From assembly GCF_035969385.1 (NCBI RefSeq), contig NZ_JAYKKJ010000002.1, positions 1 through 64,000 on the forward strand: a stretch of DNA of 64,000 nt, written 5' to 3'. The translations under genes and the position numbers were made by a program. This DNA is from SELP01 sp035969385. GTDB lineage: Bacteria > Pseudomonadota > Alphaproteobacteria > Rhodobacterales > Rhodobacteraceae. The notes beneath the pieces are model-generated. The model saw only the letters and a program-made list of their open reading frames with translations. It was not told the DNA's origin and did not search any database. Within the stretch, counting starts at the first letter, position 1, and every line of letters starts with the position of its first letter. Shown here piece after piece: positions 23,520-32,175 of this stretch.

Positions 23520-25186
23520 CGCACCACGCCTTCGTTGAGGTCCAGAGGATAAGGGGCACCCTGAAACAGGCTGATCCGAACCCATTTGTCAGATCGGGGA
23601 TCGAAATGGGTCGCACCGAAGAACGCCAGTTTGCAGCGCATCAGGTCAATCGGCAGCATCCGATCGGAAATCAGGTTGTCCTGGACCTCTGCATAGGGAT
23701 AGCGGGCCGCGATCTGTGCACGCCGGACCATGAAACGATGCTCGGGGTGACGTAAAAGAAACGCGGCAACCAGATCGTCGTCGGACCACTCGTTGAGCGA
23801 CTGTTCAAGTTCCCAGGCCAAGCGACCAGTGCATAGCGGTTGCTCTAGCGATGCCCCGTCATCTGTTGCCCGATCCCCGAGCCGCGGCTCGAGTTTTTCT
23901 TCAGACACATACCAAAACCGCGCCTGCTCCTCGGGCGCTGAATAGTCGATGTTCAGCGCCCAGCCATACCGATCCTTCAGGACGGACCGAAGGCCGCCAA
24001 TCGTCATGGACCCGTCGATGGTGAAACCTGCGCTTTCATCCGCGCTCATGCAGTCGGACAAGCCATCGACCAGATCGCCGTGCGGTTCCAGAAGAAGCGC
24101 CAGCAGGGCCTCTTGCCCTTCTTCTGACAGGGTTTCCTCACCCCATATCCAAAGCGCGTTCCAAGGGTATTTGCCCGAGCTAAGAAAATCGTCGAGTTTT
24201 GCGGCGATCTTTTCCAGATCACCGCGCAAATCGGCCAATTTAGACACTTGGATCAGGTGTTCGGACCGCCAGTCCGCCGCATTTGCGATTGCGGCTTGGG
24301 TCGCCTCCTTGAGGCCGGCAATTTGCGTGGCGGTCGCAGTAGTCAGGGACCGAACCCGCGCCAGCGCCTCTTCCCGCGCCATCATCCAGTTGTTGAGCAG
24401 GATCGGATGCCGCACAAGAAACGGCGCCATGCCAAGTCCGGTGGAATTTCCAACGCCGAGGCCACGCTTCAACCCGGCATCAAGGCGCACTGCCTCAGCC
24501 CCGCCTTTCGCAGCGGCAAGATGTTCGACGATATCGACCGTGAACTGACGAGTGAGCCAGACAGAGAGCATTTCCGCCTGAAACGGCGCCGCAAGCTCTT
24601 CGCGTTCTGCGATTTCCCGTCGGTCGGCTGCGCCGAACTTGCCAGACCCGTAGACGGCGGTGGTTCGCATCAGATAACCGACCCCGGCCATTTCTTCTGC
24701 ATCTGGCTGTTGACCCTGCGCCAGCCGATCAACCACATGGGAAAACAGCCGGACAGACCGGTTGGCCCGGCTCAATGACAACTCGCGCCCGCTGATCCGA
24801 CCGGCCTCTTGATAGGGGACGTTCTGTTCAAGCCGATCAAGGTCCTCGACCGTCGGATCGCCGTCAAACAGGGCAAAGGTCGCATCCCACGCGGTCGCAA
24901 TCACACGGTCCGATCGCATGTCGTCCGGCAGATCATGGGAAAACGCCACGAGGCTGTAGGTGCGGTCGGGGCCAATCGCCCGGTAGACTGCGCGGCCGAC
25001 GCCCTTGCTGTCCACATCCCACACCGGGCGGTCAAAGGTCCATGCCCCCGATTGCATCCGCCGCAAGAGAACGCGCAGGAAGGACAGGCGCATGGGATGA
25101 GCCGACCCCATCCGGGCCAGCCGCATAACCACCGAGGGCGGTCGACGAGGCACGACAGTGGCCTGCGCCAGATTCGGATTTCGCAT
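23516..25186 (-). CDS. Conserved protein of unknown function, 556 residues
   Basis: I do not recognise a characterised family. The product is soluble and largely helical, starting with a basic segment (VVPRRPPSVVMRLARMG), and contains WTFDRPVWDVDSKGVGRAVY and TYSLVAFSHDLPDDMRSDRV near residues 50-95, an internal helical region (GLKEATQAAIANAADWRSEH) and a C-terminal WVRISLFQGAPYPLDL. No Walker, Rossmann or metal motif stands out. It is coupled by ATGA overlap to the DUF3726 gene and lies 40 bases after the dipeptidase gene. The conserved pairing suggests an unrecognised two-component enzyme or assembly factor. Confidence 0.7.
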   Translation of the reverse strand: MRNPNLAQATVVPRRPPSVVMRLARMGSAHPMRLSFLRVLLRRMQSGAWTFDRPVWDVDSKGVGRAVYRAIGPDRTYSLVAFSHDLPDDMRSDRVIATAWDATFALFDGDPTVEDLDRLEQNVPYQEAGRISGRELSLSRANRSVRLFSHVVDRLAQGQQPDAEEMAGVGYLMRTTAVYGSGKFGAADRREIAEREELAAPFQAEMLSVWLTRQFTVDIVEHLAAAKGGAEAVRLDAGLKRGLGVGNSTGLGMAPFLVRHPILLNNWMMAREEALARVRSLTTATATQIAGLKEATQAAIANAADWRSEHLIQVSKLADLRGDLEKIAAKLDDFLSSGKYPWNALWIWGEETLSEEGQEALLALLLEPHGDLVDGLSDCMSADESAGFTIDGSMTIGGLRSVLKDRYGWALNIDYSAPEEQARFWYVSEEKLEPRLGDRATDDGASLEQPLCTGRLAWELEQSLNEWSDDDLVAAFLLRHPEHRFMVRRAQIAARYPYAEVQDNLISDRMLPIDLMRCKLAFFGATHFDPRSDKWVRISLFQGAPYPLDLNEGVVR

Positions 25187-25226
25187 CTTGTCCCTCCTCT
25201 TTTCTGTCAAACGCCCAAAACAGGGA

Positions 25227-26204
25227 CTACTCAGGCCCAAAGTTGTCTTTGAAGAAGCGTAGCCAGTTGCCGCCCATCACAGCCGAAACGTCCTCCGCGG
25301 ACAGGCCCGCGGCCCGCAGCCCATCGGCAATCTGGCCAAAGTCGCGATTGTCGCCAAACCAATCCGGCATCGGTGGGAACCCCGGCGCATCCGCGCTGCC
25401 TTCGCCATAGTCGATGGACTTGGTCCAGCGCCCAACGCGCATCCATTCCACGATGCTGTCCGGCTGATCCTGACACAGGTCTGTCCCGATCCCGATCCTG
25501 TCGATCCCCATCAGGTCCGCGGTTCGGGCAATCATGTCGCAAAAATCCTGAAGGGTGCATGCGCTGCCACCCTTCAGGTGATGAGGATAGACCGAAAATC
25601 CTAGCATTCCGCCCGCTTCCGAAAGCGCCCGCAGAACCGTGTCGGACTTGTTGCGCAAGGCCGGGTGCCAGCTGTGCGGATTCGCGTGGGTGATGGCAAT
25701 GGGGCGACTGGAGTGTTCGATCGCCTCCAGCGTAGACCGTTCGCCGGAATGGCTCATGTCGACGACCAGGCCAACGCGGTTCATCTCGGCTACAACCGCA
25801 CGTCCCATGCGGGTCAGGCCGGTATCATCGGATTCATAGCAGCCAGAGGCCAAGAGCGACTGGTTGTTGTAGGTCAGTTGCATGAATCGCAGGCCAAGTG
25901 TGTGCAGCACCTCGACCAACCCGATGTCATCTTCCATGCAGGACGGGTTCTGCGATCCAAAGAAGATCGCCGTGCGCCCGGTCTCTCGCGCCAGCGCCAC
26001 GTCATCGGCGGTGCGGCCTTGAAAAATCAGGTCGGGAAATCGTTCGAACCAGCGGTTCCATTTCTCGATGTTCAGGACAGTTTCTCGAAATGTCTCGTGA
26101 TAGGTGATCGTGACATGGACCGCATCGACGCCGCCTTGGCGCATCTGGCGGAAGATCTTCTCCGACCAGTTCGCATATTGCAGCCCGTCGATCAGCGGCG
26201 TCAT
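25227..26204 (-). CDS. Membrane dipeptidase-like M19 peptidase
   Basis: M19 enzymes are binuclear Zn amidohydrolases related to renal dipeptidase; some cleave dipeptides and others act on non-peptide amides. Features are IDGLQYANWSEKIFRQMRQGG (in place of the usual N-terminal HxD, which is absent here: DGLQYA), the bridging-region QNPSCMEDDIGLVEVLHTLGLR, and the His-rich core VDMSHSGERSTLEAIEH and AITHANPHSWHPALRNK, with DRIGIGTDLCQD near 250. The lack of a clear first HxD pair is notable. The gene is coupled by ATGA overlap to the aldehyde dehydrogenase, so it probably acts on a small-molecule amide in the same pathway. Confidence 0.82.
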   Translation of the reverse strand: MTPLIDGLQYANWSEKIFRQMRQGGVDAVHVTITYHETFRETVLNIEKWNRWFERFPDLIFQGRTADDVALARETGRTAIFFGSQNPSCMEDDIGLVEVLHTLGLRFMQLTYNNQSLLASGCYESDDTGLTRMGRAVVAEMNRVGLVVDMSHSGERSTLEAIEHSSRPIAITHANPHSWHPALRNKSDTVLRALSEAGGMLGFSVYPHHLKGGSACTLQDFCDMIARTADLMGIDRIGIGTDLCQDQPDSIVEWMRVGRWTKSIDYGEGSADAPGFPPMPDWFGDNRDFGQIADGLRAAGLSAEDVSAVMGGNWLRFFKDNFGPE

Positions 26205-27652
26205 TCGGGCGCCCCCGCCCCGACATAGGCCGTCTTCACGGTGGTATAGAACTCCGCTGCATAGGTCCCCTGTTCGCGCGGGCCAAAGGACGATGCGCCG
26301 CGCCCACCGAAGGGCACATGGTAATCCGTTCCTGCCGTGGGCAGGTTCACCATGACACAGCCCGCCCGCATGTTGGCGCGGAAATGGCTCGCCCGTGCCA
26401 GCGATTTCGTCATGATCCCGGCGGTCAGGCCAAATTCACTGTCATTGGCAATGGCAAGCGCCTCGTCATAGCTGCCCGCCTTCATAACACAGGTGATTGG
26501 GGCGAACATCTCTTCGCGGTTCATCCGCATGTCGTTTCGGGTTCCGGCGAAAACCGTCGGCGCCATGTAGTAGCCTTCGGTCGGACGGTTCAGCCGGTCG
26601 CCGCCACACAGCAGCTCTGCGCCCTCGCCCTTGCCAACGTCGACGTAGTCAAGGTTCTGTTTCAACTGACCTTCAGACACCACCGGGCCGATCTGGGTTC
26701 CGGCCTCGAGCGCATGACCGACATTCAGGGCCTGTGCGGACTGAACCAGCTTTTCGACGAACGCGTCATGGATCGCTTCGTGGACGATCAGACGCGAGGC
26801 GGCAGTGCATTTCTGCCCGGTGCCACCAAAGGCCGCGCCCGACGCATGGGCCACGGCAAGGTCGAGGTCCGCATCATCCATGATGATCATCGGGTTCTTT
26901 GACCCCATTTCCATCTGAACCTTGGTCATGTTTTGCACTGCGGCGGCGGCAATGCCACGCCCAACCGGGACCGACCCGGTAAAGCTGATCGCATCGACGT
27001 CACGGCTTTCGACCAGTCGCTGGCCCACGTCACGACCGGGGCCAGACACAAGGTTGAACAGACCGGCGGGAATGTCCTGCTTGGCGATGATTTCGGTCAG
27101 GGCAACGGCGCTGGCCGGGGTCAGGTTGGCAGGCTTCCAAACGACCGCATTACCGAAAGCCAGAGCAGGAGCGATCTTCCAAGCCGGGGTCGCTACCGGG
27201 AAATTCCAAGGCGACACGATCGCCACAACACCCACTGGTTCGCGCCGTACGTCAATCTCGATCCCCGGACGCACGCTCTCGGCCAGATCGCCCTGGTTGC
27301 GCAGCACTTCCGCCGCGAAATAGGTAAAGAACTGACCGGCGCGGTAGACCTCGCCCTTGCCCTCGGCCAGCGGCTTGCCCTCTTCGCGGGAAACGATGGT
27401 GCCGATTTCCTCTGCACGGGCCATCAGTTCGGTGCCAATGGCCATCAGGACATCATGGCGTTTCTGGATGCCTGCCGCCCACCAGATCGGCTGTGCTTTC
27501 CGGGCGGCAGCAAGCGACTCATCCAACTGCGCTGCACTGGCCTGTCCATAGGTTCCGATCACGTCCGAAAGGTCCGACGGATTCCGGTTCTCGATCATCG
27601 TCGCCCCGTCTTCCCAACGGCCTGCGATATAGATCCCCTTCGTTTGCGACAT
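26201..27652 (-). CDS. NAD(P)-dependent aldehyde dehydrogenase
   Basis: Class of semialdehyde dehydrogenases resembling alpha-ketoglutaric semialdehyde dehydrogenases. The fold motif VVAIVSPWNFPVATPAWKIAP lies near residue 140, the cofactor loop SFTGSVPVGRGIA near 220, the catalytic Glu in QMEMGSKNPMII and the catalytic Cys in GGTGQKCTAASRL near 280. The end motif PFGGRGASSFGPREQG is also present. Length (483) is standard. An AAGGAG ribosome-binding site precedes the ATG. It heads the operon with the M19 dipeptidase, an unknown protein, DUF3726 and the LDH2-type enzyme, divergent from a LysR gene. Confidence 0.9.
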   Translation of the reverse strand: MSQTKGIYIAGRWEDGATMIENRNPSDLSDVIGTYGQASAAQLDESLAAARKAQPIWWAAGIQKRHDVLMAIGTELMARAEEIGTIVSREEGKPLAEGKGEVYRAGQFFTYFAAEVLRNQGDLAESVRPGIEIDVRREPVGVVAIVSPWNFPVATPAWKIAPALAFGNAVVWKPANLTPASAVALTEIIAKQDIPAGLFNLVSGPGRDVGQRLVESRDVDAISFTGSVPVGRGIAAAAVQNMTKVQMEMGSKNPMIIMDDADLDLAVAHASGAAFGGTGQKCTAASRLIVHEAIHDAFVEKLVQSAQALNVGHALEAGTQIGPVVSEGQLKQNLDYVDVGKGEGAELLCGGDRLNRPTEGYYMAPTVFAGTRNDMRMNREEMFAPITCVMKAGSYDEALAIANDSEFGLTAGIMTKSLARASHFRANMRAGCVMVNLPTAGTDYHVPFGGRGASSFGPREQGTYAAEFYTTVKTAYVGAGAPE

Positions 27653-27697
27653 GGTCTTCTCCTTCTTGAACCTCGACAGCTAGACACAAGATTACAC

Positions 27698-27742
27698 TTC
27701 AGGCAATCTTGAACAATTGAACCTTGTTTCAGGATTTTTGAA
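27698..27742. promoter_or_regulatory. Candidate LysR operator pair
   Basis: Two similar dyads, TTCAGGCAATCTTGAA (27698-27713) and TTCAGGATTTTTGAA (27728-27742), lie in the 89-base gap between the divergent aldehyde dehydrogenase and LysR genes. Each has TTCA and TGAA arms in the T-N11-A style typical of LysR sites. The second abuts the LysR start, compatible with autoregulation. Confidence 0.4.
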
Positions 27743-28638
27743 TGTCGATCAAGCTAGAGATGCTACGCGCCTTTCGTGCGGTTGCCGAGCAAGGGTCATT
27801 GGCCGGGGCCGCGGGCCGATTGGGCCGAACCCCGTCGGCCATCTCCATGACCCTGTCGCAACTGGAAGCCGAGGTCGGCGCGCCGCTATTTGAGACTGAC
27901 AGAAAGAACCGGCTGACCAAGGTTGGATCGTTGGTACTGGAAGAAGCGGTTCGCACCACGGATGTTTTCGACGCAAGCCGGATGACAATTCAACGGCTGA
28001 GCGCCTCGATCGCGGGGACGGTGCGAATTGCAGCGGTCCCATCAGCAATCGCTACCATTCTTCCCAACGCAATCGCCCATTTCCAAAAGACGCGCCCCAA
28101 CGTCCGGCTGGAAATAAGCGATCTGGATAGCGCTTCGGTTCGTCGGCGCATTCGGCTGGATGAAGCGGACATAGGCATTCTGACGGCATCGGATGACGCT
28201 CAAGACAGAGGCATCGAGATTGAAACCGATCCGTTGGGCATTCTTTTCCGGGTTGGCGGACAGATTGATCGTGCCGTGCAATCCATCGGCGAACTTAGTT
28301 GGAACCTCCTCGGCAATGAACCCCTTATTTCCAACCCGCTGTGCGATTTGGTCGATCATCCGACCGTTCGACAGCTACGCAACGCCTGTAACCTTGAAGC
28401 CCGGAACACGACTGCCTTGATCTCGTTCGTGCGCGAAGGGCTTGGCGCGACGATCCTGCCGCAAAGCGTGCGCGCGATCTTGCCAGAAGGGCTGTATCTG
28501 ATTTGTCCCGACGATCCGGTGGCATTGCGGACCCTTCGGATGATATCGAACCCCGACCGGCGGCTTGCCCCGGCGGCTCAGGAATTCTGGTCGGTCATCC
28601 GAGGCTCAGCACCGCTGCCCGACAGTTCGATCACCTGA
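27742..28638 (+). CDS. LysR-family transcriptional regulator
   Basis: 298-residue regulator with an N-terminal winged helix-turn-helix (MLRAFRAVAEQGSLAGAAGRLGRTPSAISMTLSQLEAEVGAPLF, residues about 7-50) and a periplasmic-binding-type effector domain beginning near residue 92 (GTVRIAAVPSAIATILPNAI). It is transcribed divergently from the aldehyde dehydrogenase operon and probably activates it in response to a pathway intermediate. Its last 61 bases overlap the 3' end of the convergent ynjD-like ATPase gene, which limits any shared terminator. Confidence 0.9.
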   Translation: MSIKLEMLRAFRAVAEQGSLAGAAGRLGRTPSAISMTLSQLEAEVGAPLFETDRKNRLTKVGSLVLEEAVRTTDVFDASRMTIQRLSASIAGTVRIAAVPSAIATILPNAIAHFQKTRPNVRLEISDLDSASVRRRIRLDEADIGILTASDDAQDRGIEIETDPLGILFRVGGQIDRAVQSIGELSWNLLGNEPLISNPLCDLVDHPTVRQLRNACNLEARNTTALISFVREGLGATILPQSVRAILPEGLYLICPDDPVALRTLRMISNPDRRLAPAAQEFWSVIRGSAPLPDSSIT

Positions 28639-29249
28639 CCACTGGCCGCAAAGGCGTCTTCCTTGTCGTGCGTCACAAGCACCACAGGCAATCCGCGTTT
28701 CCGGGCCAGGCCAAAGACCATGGACCTTGTTCGCTCGCGCAGCCCGGAGTCGAGCCTTGAAAACGGTTCGTCGAGCACAAGCGCCGACGGCTCTGACAGT
28801 AACATCCGCATCAGGGAAACCCGCGCCCGCTGGCCCCCCGAAAGGGTCGCCGGATCACGATCTTCCATCCCGTGCAGCCCCACCTCTGCCAAAGCGTCGC
28901 GAATCCGATCCTTCCGTTCAGAAGCACGACCGCCGGAGATCAGGCCAAAAGCAAGGTTTGCACCGACTGACATATGCGGGAACAGGAGGTCATCCTGAAA
29001 CAGGATGCCAATCCCACGCTCGTTGGTTGGGCGTTTCGAAACCTCCACACCATTCAACCAAAGCTTGCCAGTCGCCGAAAAGGGCTGCTCCAAGGTGCCT
29101 GTAATTCCGGCTAGCAAGGTCGACTTCCCGCTACCAGAGGGCCCCATGATTGTCAGGGCATCACCCGGAAGAACGGTTGTTGAGATATTCAGGAACAGTC
29201 TCTGTTCTTGCCAAATCTCGAATTTTTCGAAGACCAGACCGCTATCCAT
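28578..29249 (-). CDS. ynjD: ABC transporter ATP-binding protein, YnjD-like
   Basis: 223-residue ATPase with Walker A GPSGSGKSTLLAG (about residue 36), signature LSGGQRARVSLMRML, Walker B ALVLDEPFSRLD and the switch His in VVLVTHDKEDA. It resembles E. coli YnjD and the thiamine-type ATPases. Its start overlaps the end of the large permease gene by 8 bases, and the binding protein is next upstream, giving the ynjB-ynjC-ynjD order. The substrate of this transporter family is not established. Its 3' end overlaps the convergent LysR gene by 61 bases. Confidence 0.85.
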   Translation of the reverse strand: MDSGLVFEKFEIWQEQRLFLNISTTVLPGDALTIMGPSGSGKSTLLAGITGTLEQPFSATGKLWLNGVEVSKRPTNERGIGILFQDDLLFPHMSVGANLAFGLISGGRASERKDRIRDALAEVGLHGMEDRDPATLSGGQRARVSLMRMLLSEPSALVLDEPFSRLDSGLRERTRSMVFGLARKRGLPVVLVTHDKEDAFAASGQVIELSGSGAEPRMTDQNS

Positions 29250-30939
29250 TCAAAACCCCTCTTCTGTTCCGCCACAACAAACGCGGCACCACGATAGCAA
29301 CTGCAAAGGGCAAGAGTGCCGCGACGGTCTGGCCAAGGGCATATACCCCGATTGCCCGGCGATCCCCTCCGGATGCAAGGGCCACCGCCTCGGTCGTCAG
29401 GGTTTCTACCCGACCGCCGCCGATCAACAAGGTCGGAAGGTATTGGCCCACAGATACAGCGATTCCCACGGCGGTTGCGGTCAGCACCGGACCGACCAGC
29501 ATTGGCAACCTGACCTTCCACAAGATGCCGCAGTGATCCGCGCCCAGCGCCATTGCCACCGTACCAAGCCGGGCATCCCACGCCCGCCATGGCGCTGCGA
29601 GGGACAAGAAGACGTAGGGAAGCACGAACACCACATGGCCTGCGATGACAGCGGCCAGCCCCATATCCGCGCCAACGGTGATCATGAAGGTTTGAAGCCC
29701 CGGCAGAAACGCAATTTGCGGGATCAAAAGCGGCATGTAGAGAATCCAGATGGCACCGGCACCTAGGCGCACACCCCGGCGATACTCCGACTCCAGACAT
29801 CCAACGGTAAGGACTGTCGCAAGCAGGGTCGAAACCAGCGCGATAAGCGCAGTTTCTGCCGTTGCTGAACCTAGGCTCGAGCCATGCCTGGCCCAGGTTC
29901 TGAACGACAGGGACTCTGGCATTGCGTCGGGAAACCCCCAGTACCCTGCAACAGACCAGACGCCGAGGACAAAAAGCCCCATGATGACCACGACAGCAAC
30001 CACCACCCCCAAGAACTGGCCAATTCCGCCTATGAACGCCACTCGCTTGCCGCGACCACCCAAATAGGTCCAACGCGCGGCACAGGCGGAAACACCCATT
30101 TCCCCAATCCACCAGACAAGAAGCGCCCCGGCGACCAACCCAAGCTGCAACAGCGCGCCAGCCGCCGCGACCGCACGCATGGACAGGTCTGGGTTCGACA
30201 TCAGCCTGACGATCTGGACGGCGAGTGTCGGCGGGGTTGTCGGCCCCAGGATCAGGGCAACATCCACAACAGACATGGAATAGGCCAAAACGACCAGAAC
30301 CGGCAGCCGAATCTGACGATAGATCCGCGGGAACACCGCCTTCAGCCAACCGATCGACTTATCGTATCCAAGCGCCAGAAACACCTGTCGGCTGCGCGGT
30401 TCGTCGACCTGCCCCACTGCGGCAATCGACATCAACAGAAGGAACGGCACTTCTTTCACGATAAGAGCCAGGACAATGGAAAGCCCGGCAGGATCGTTCA
30501 GAATCAACAGGTCCGGGGGCCGTTCCCAACCGGTCAGCCACGGAGAGATCACGCGAACCACCCAGCCGGATGGCGCGATCAGGAAGGCCAGACCAAAAGC
30601 AACCGCCGCGTGTGGCACCGACAAGAGCGGCGACAACAACGCGCGGATCAACGCAAAAACCCGCGTCCCATGGCCGCCGGCTAGGATCAAGGCAGTGATC
30701 ACAAGTGCCAGACATGTCGCCAGGAAGCCCGTGCTGATCGATAACCAGATCGAACGGCCTATGCCGGGCAGATCGAATAGCGCGAAAAATGCCGAGGTCG
30801 ACGGTCCTTGCATCCCAGCCGCAGGCAAGTGGCCGAAGGCGGGAAGGATCGCGCCAACCACGCCCGCGCCCACCGGCCCAAGCAGCGCAAAGATCGTGAC
30901 CACCGGAAAGAGTGATGAAAGGCGCAATCGCCGCATCAT
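29242..30939 (-). CDS. ynjC: ABC transporter permease, two-domain, YnjC-like
   Basis: 565-residue inner-membrane protein with two fused BPD_transp_1 domains, as in YnjC and ThiP, so one polypeptide supplies both halves of the channel. About twelve hydrophobic segments are visible, starting with SLFPVVTIFALLGPVGAGVVG. Two EAA-like loops are present: RQVFLALGYDKSIGWLKAVFP near residue 185 and GTVAMALGADHCGILWKVRLP near 465. It starts MM at 30939, 25 bases after the binding-protein gene, and overlaps the ATPase gene. Function follows from the family only. Confidence 0.85.
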   Translation of the reverse strand: MMRRLRLSSLFPVVTIFALLGPVGAGVVGAILPAFGHLPAAGMQGPSTSAFFALFDLPGIGRSIWLSISTGFLATCLALVITALILAGGHGTRVFALIRALLSPLLSVPHAAVAFGLAFLIAPSGWVVRVISPWLTGWERPPDLLILNDPAGLSIVLALIVKEVPFLLLMSIAAVGQVDEPRSRQVFLALGYDKSIGWLKAVFPRIYRQIRLPVLVVLAYSMSVVDVALILGPTTPPTLAVQIVRLMSNPDLSMRAVAAAGALLQLGLVAGALLVWWIGEMGVSACAARWTYLGGRGKRVAFIGGIGQFLGVVVAVVVIMGLFVLGVWSVAGYWGFPDAMPESLSFRTWARHGSSLGSATAETALIALVSTLLATVLTVGCLESEYRRGVRLGAGAIWILYMPLLIPQIAFLPGLQTFMITVGADMGLAAVIAGHVVFVLPYVFLSLAAPWRAWDARLGTVAMALGADHCGILWKVRLPMLVGPVLTATAVGIAVSVGQYLPTLLIGGGRVETLTTEAVALASGGDRRAIGVYALGQTVAALLPFAVAIVVPRLLWRNRRGVLNG

Positions 30940-30964
30940 TCACCCCTTCCGGCAATCCGCCAGT

Positions 30965-32164
30965 TCACTGGGCGACGCCATAGCGCGATTGCCAATCTTC
31001 GGCGATCCGGGTCATCCAGCTTGGATGGGGCTCATCCTGAACCGCACCCAGCTGTTCCGGAGACAAGGTCGCAATTCCAAGGTCAAGCGCATCGAAAGCT
31101 GCCCGATCTGCGGCAGTCAGGGCACCCATGTTCAACACCGTTCCATAGCCCAGTACCGCCGGGTCTTGCGCCCGGACCTGCGCCTCGGGCGACAGAAGAA
31201 AGTTAGCCACAACCATCGCGCCTGCCTTGGAACCGGAATTGTAGGGAATAGCGACAAAGCTGGCGTTCCCGATCGTGCCCTTGTCGAGGACAAAGGTCCG
31301 AACGGTCGGCGGCAGTTGATTGTTCGCGATCGCCGCCGTCGCCTCGCCGGGGCTGAAGGAGATCGCAAGATCGACCTCTCCATCAGCAATAAGCTGAAGC
31401 TGGGCGGGACCAGTGGTAGGATAGGCGCGGCCTTGCCGCCAAAGCGTTGGGGTCAGCTCATCCAGGAAACCCCAAAGCGGCGCGGTGACGGCATCGTAGT
31501 TCGCATCGTCCACCGGTCGGGAAAGCGCGGACCGATCATCTGTCAGATCGACAAGCGCCTGTTTCAGAAACGTCGTCCCAAGGAAATCCGGCGGCTGCGG
31601 ATAGGTGAACCGACCGGGATTGGCGCGCGACCATTCAAGGATCGCGGCCATCGACCCAAGGGGGGCAACAATGTCCTGAGTGTCATACATGAAAACAACC
31701 TGAGCCATGGCCCAGGGGCTTTCATAGCCTTCGACAGGCACGGTGAAGTCTGTCTGAACAGTCTTTCCTTCAGTGTCTACAAAGGCCCAATTCGGCAGAT
31801 CTTCGGCAAATGGCCCAAACAAAAGCCCCGCGTCTTTCATGGATGCAAAGTTCGCGCCGTTGATCCAGATCATGTCGATCGCGCCGTCGGTGTCCTGTCC
31901 CGCCTGCTGTTCCGACAGAACCCTCGTGACCGCGTCTGCAGTATCCGTCAATTTCACATGTTCCAACGTCACGCCGAATTCTTCGGATACCCGGTCACCA
32001 ACCCAACTGATGAAGTCGTTCGTCGTGGTGGACCCGCCCCAGGCATTCCAATACACGGTCTGGCCGCGCGCCTCTTCCAGAACCGCACTCCAGTTGGCGG
32101 GGACTGGCTCCGCCCGGGCCAAGGCAGGCAGCAGCAGGGCTGCGGCAAGGGCAAGTTTCTTCAT
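30965..32164 (-). CDS. ynjB: ABC transporter substrate-binding protein, YnjB-like
   Basis: Periplasmic solute-binding protein of the YnjB/thiamine-like class. A signal peptide covers residues 1-18 (MKKLALAAALLLPALARA). The mature start (NWSAVLEEARGQTVYWNAWGG) and IDMIWINGANFASMKDAGLLFGPF near residue 95 are characteristic of YnjB. The ATG at 32164 is preferred over an upstream start because of the signal peptide. It lies 11 bases downstream of the phosphatidyltransferase gene and 25 bases before the permease gene. The ligand is unknown; the conserved partnership with a CDP-alcohol enzyme hints at a lipid head-group precursor. Confidence 0.85.
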   Translation of the reverse strand: MKKLALAAALLLPALARAEPVPANWSAVLEEARGQTVYWNAWGGSTTTNDFISWVGDRVSEEFGVTLEHVKLTDTADAVTRVLSEQQAGQDTDGAIDMIWINGANFASMKDAGLLFGPFAEDLPNWAFVDTEGKTVQTDFTVPVEGYESPWAMAQVVFMYDTQDIVAPLGSMAAILEWSRANPGRFTYPQPPDFLGTTFLKQALVDLTDDRSALSRPVDDANYDAVTAPLWGFLDELTPTLWRQGRAYPTTGPAQLQLIADGEVDLAISFSPGEATAAIANNQLPPTVRTFVLDKGTIGNASFVAIPYNSGSKAGAMVVANFLLSPEAQVRAQDPAVLGYGTVLNMGALTAADRAAFDALDLGIATLSPEQLGAVQDEPHPSWMTRIAEDWQSRYGVAQ

Positions 32165-32175
32165 CAAAGTACCTT

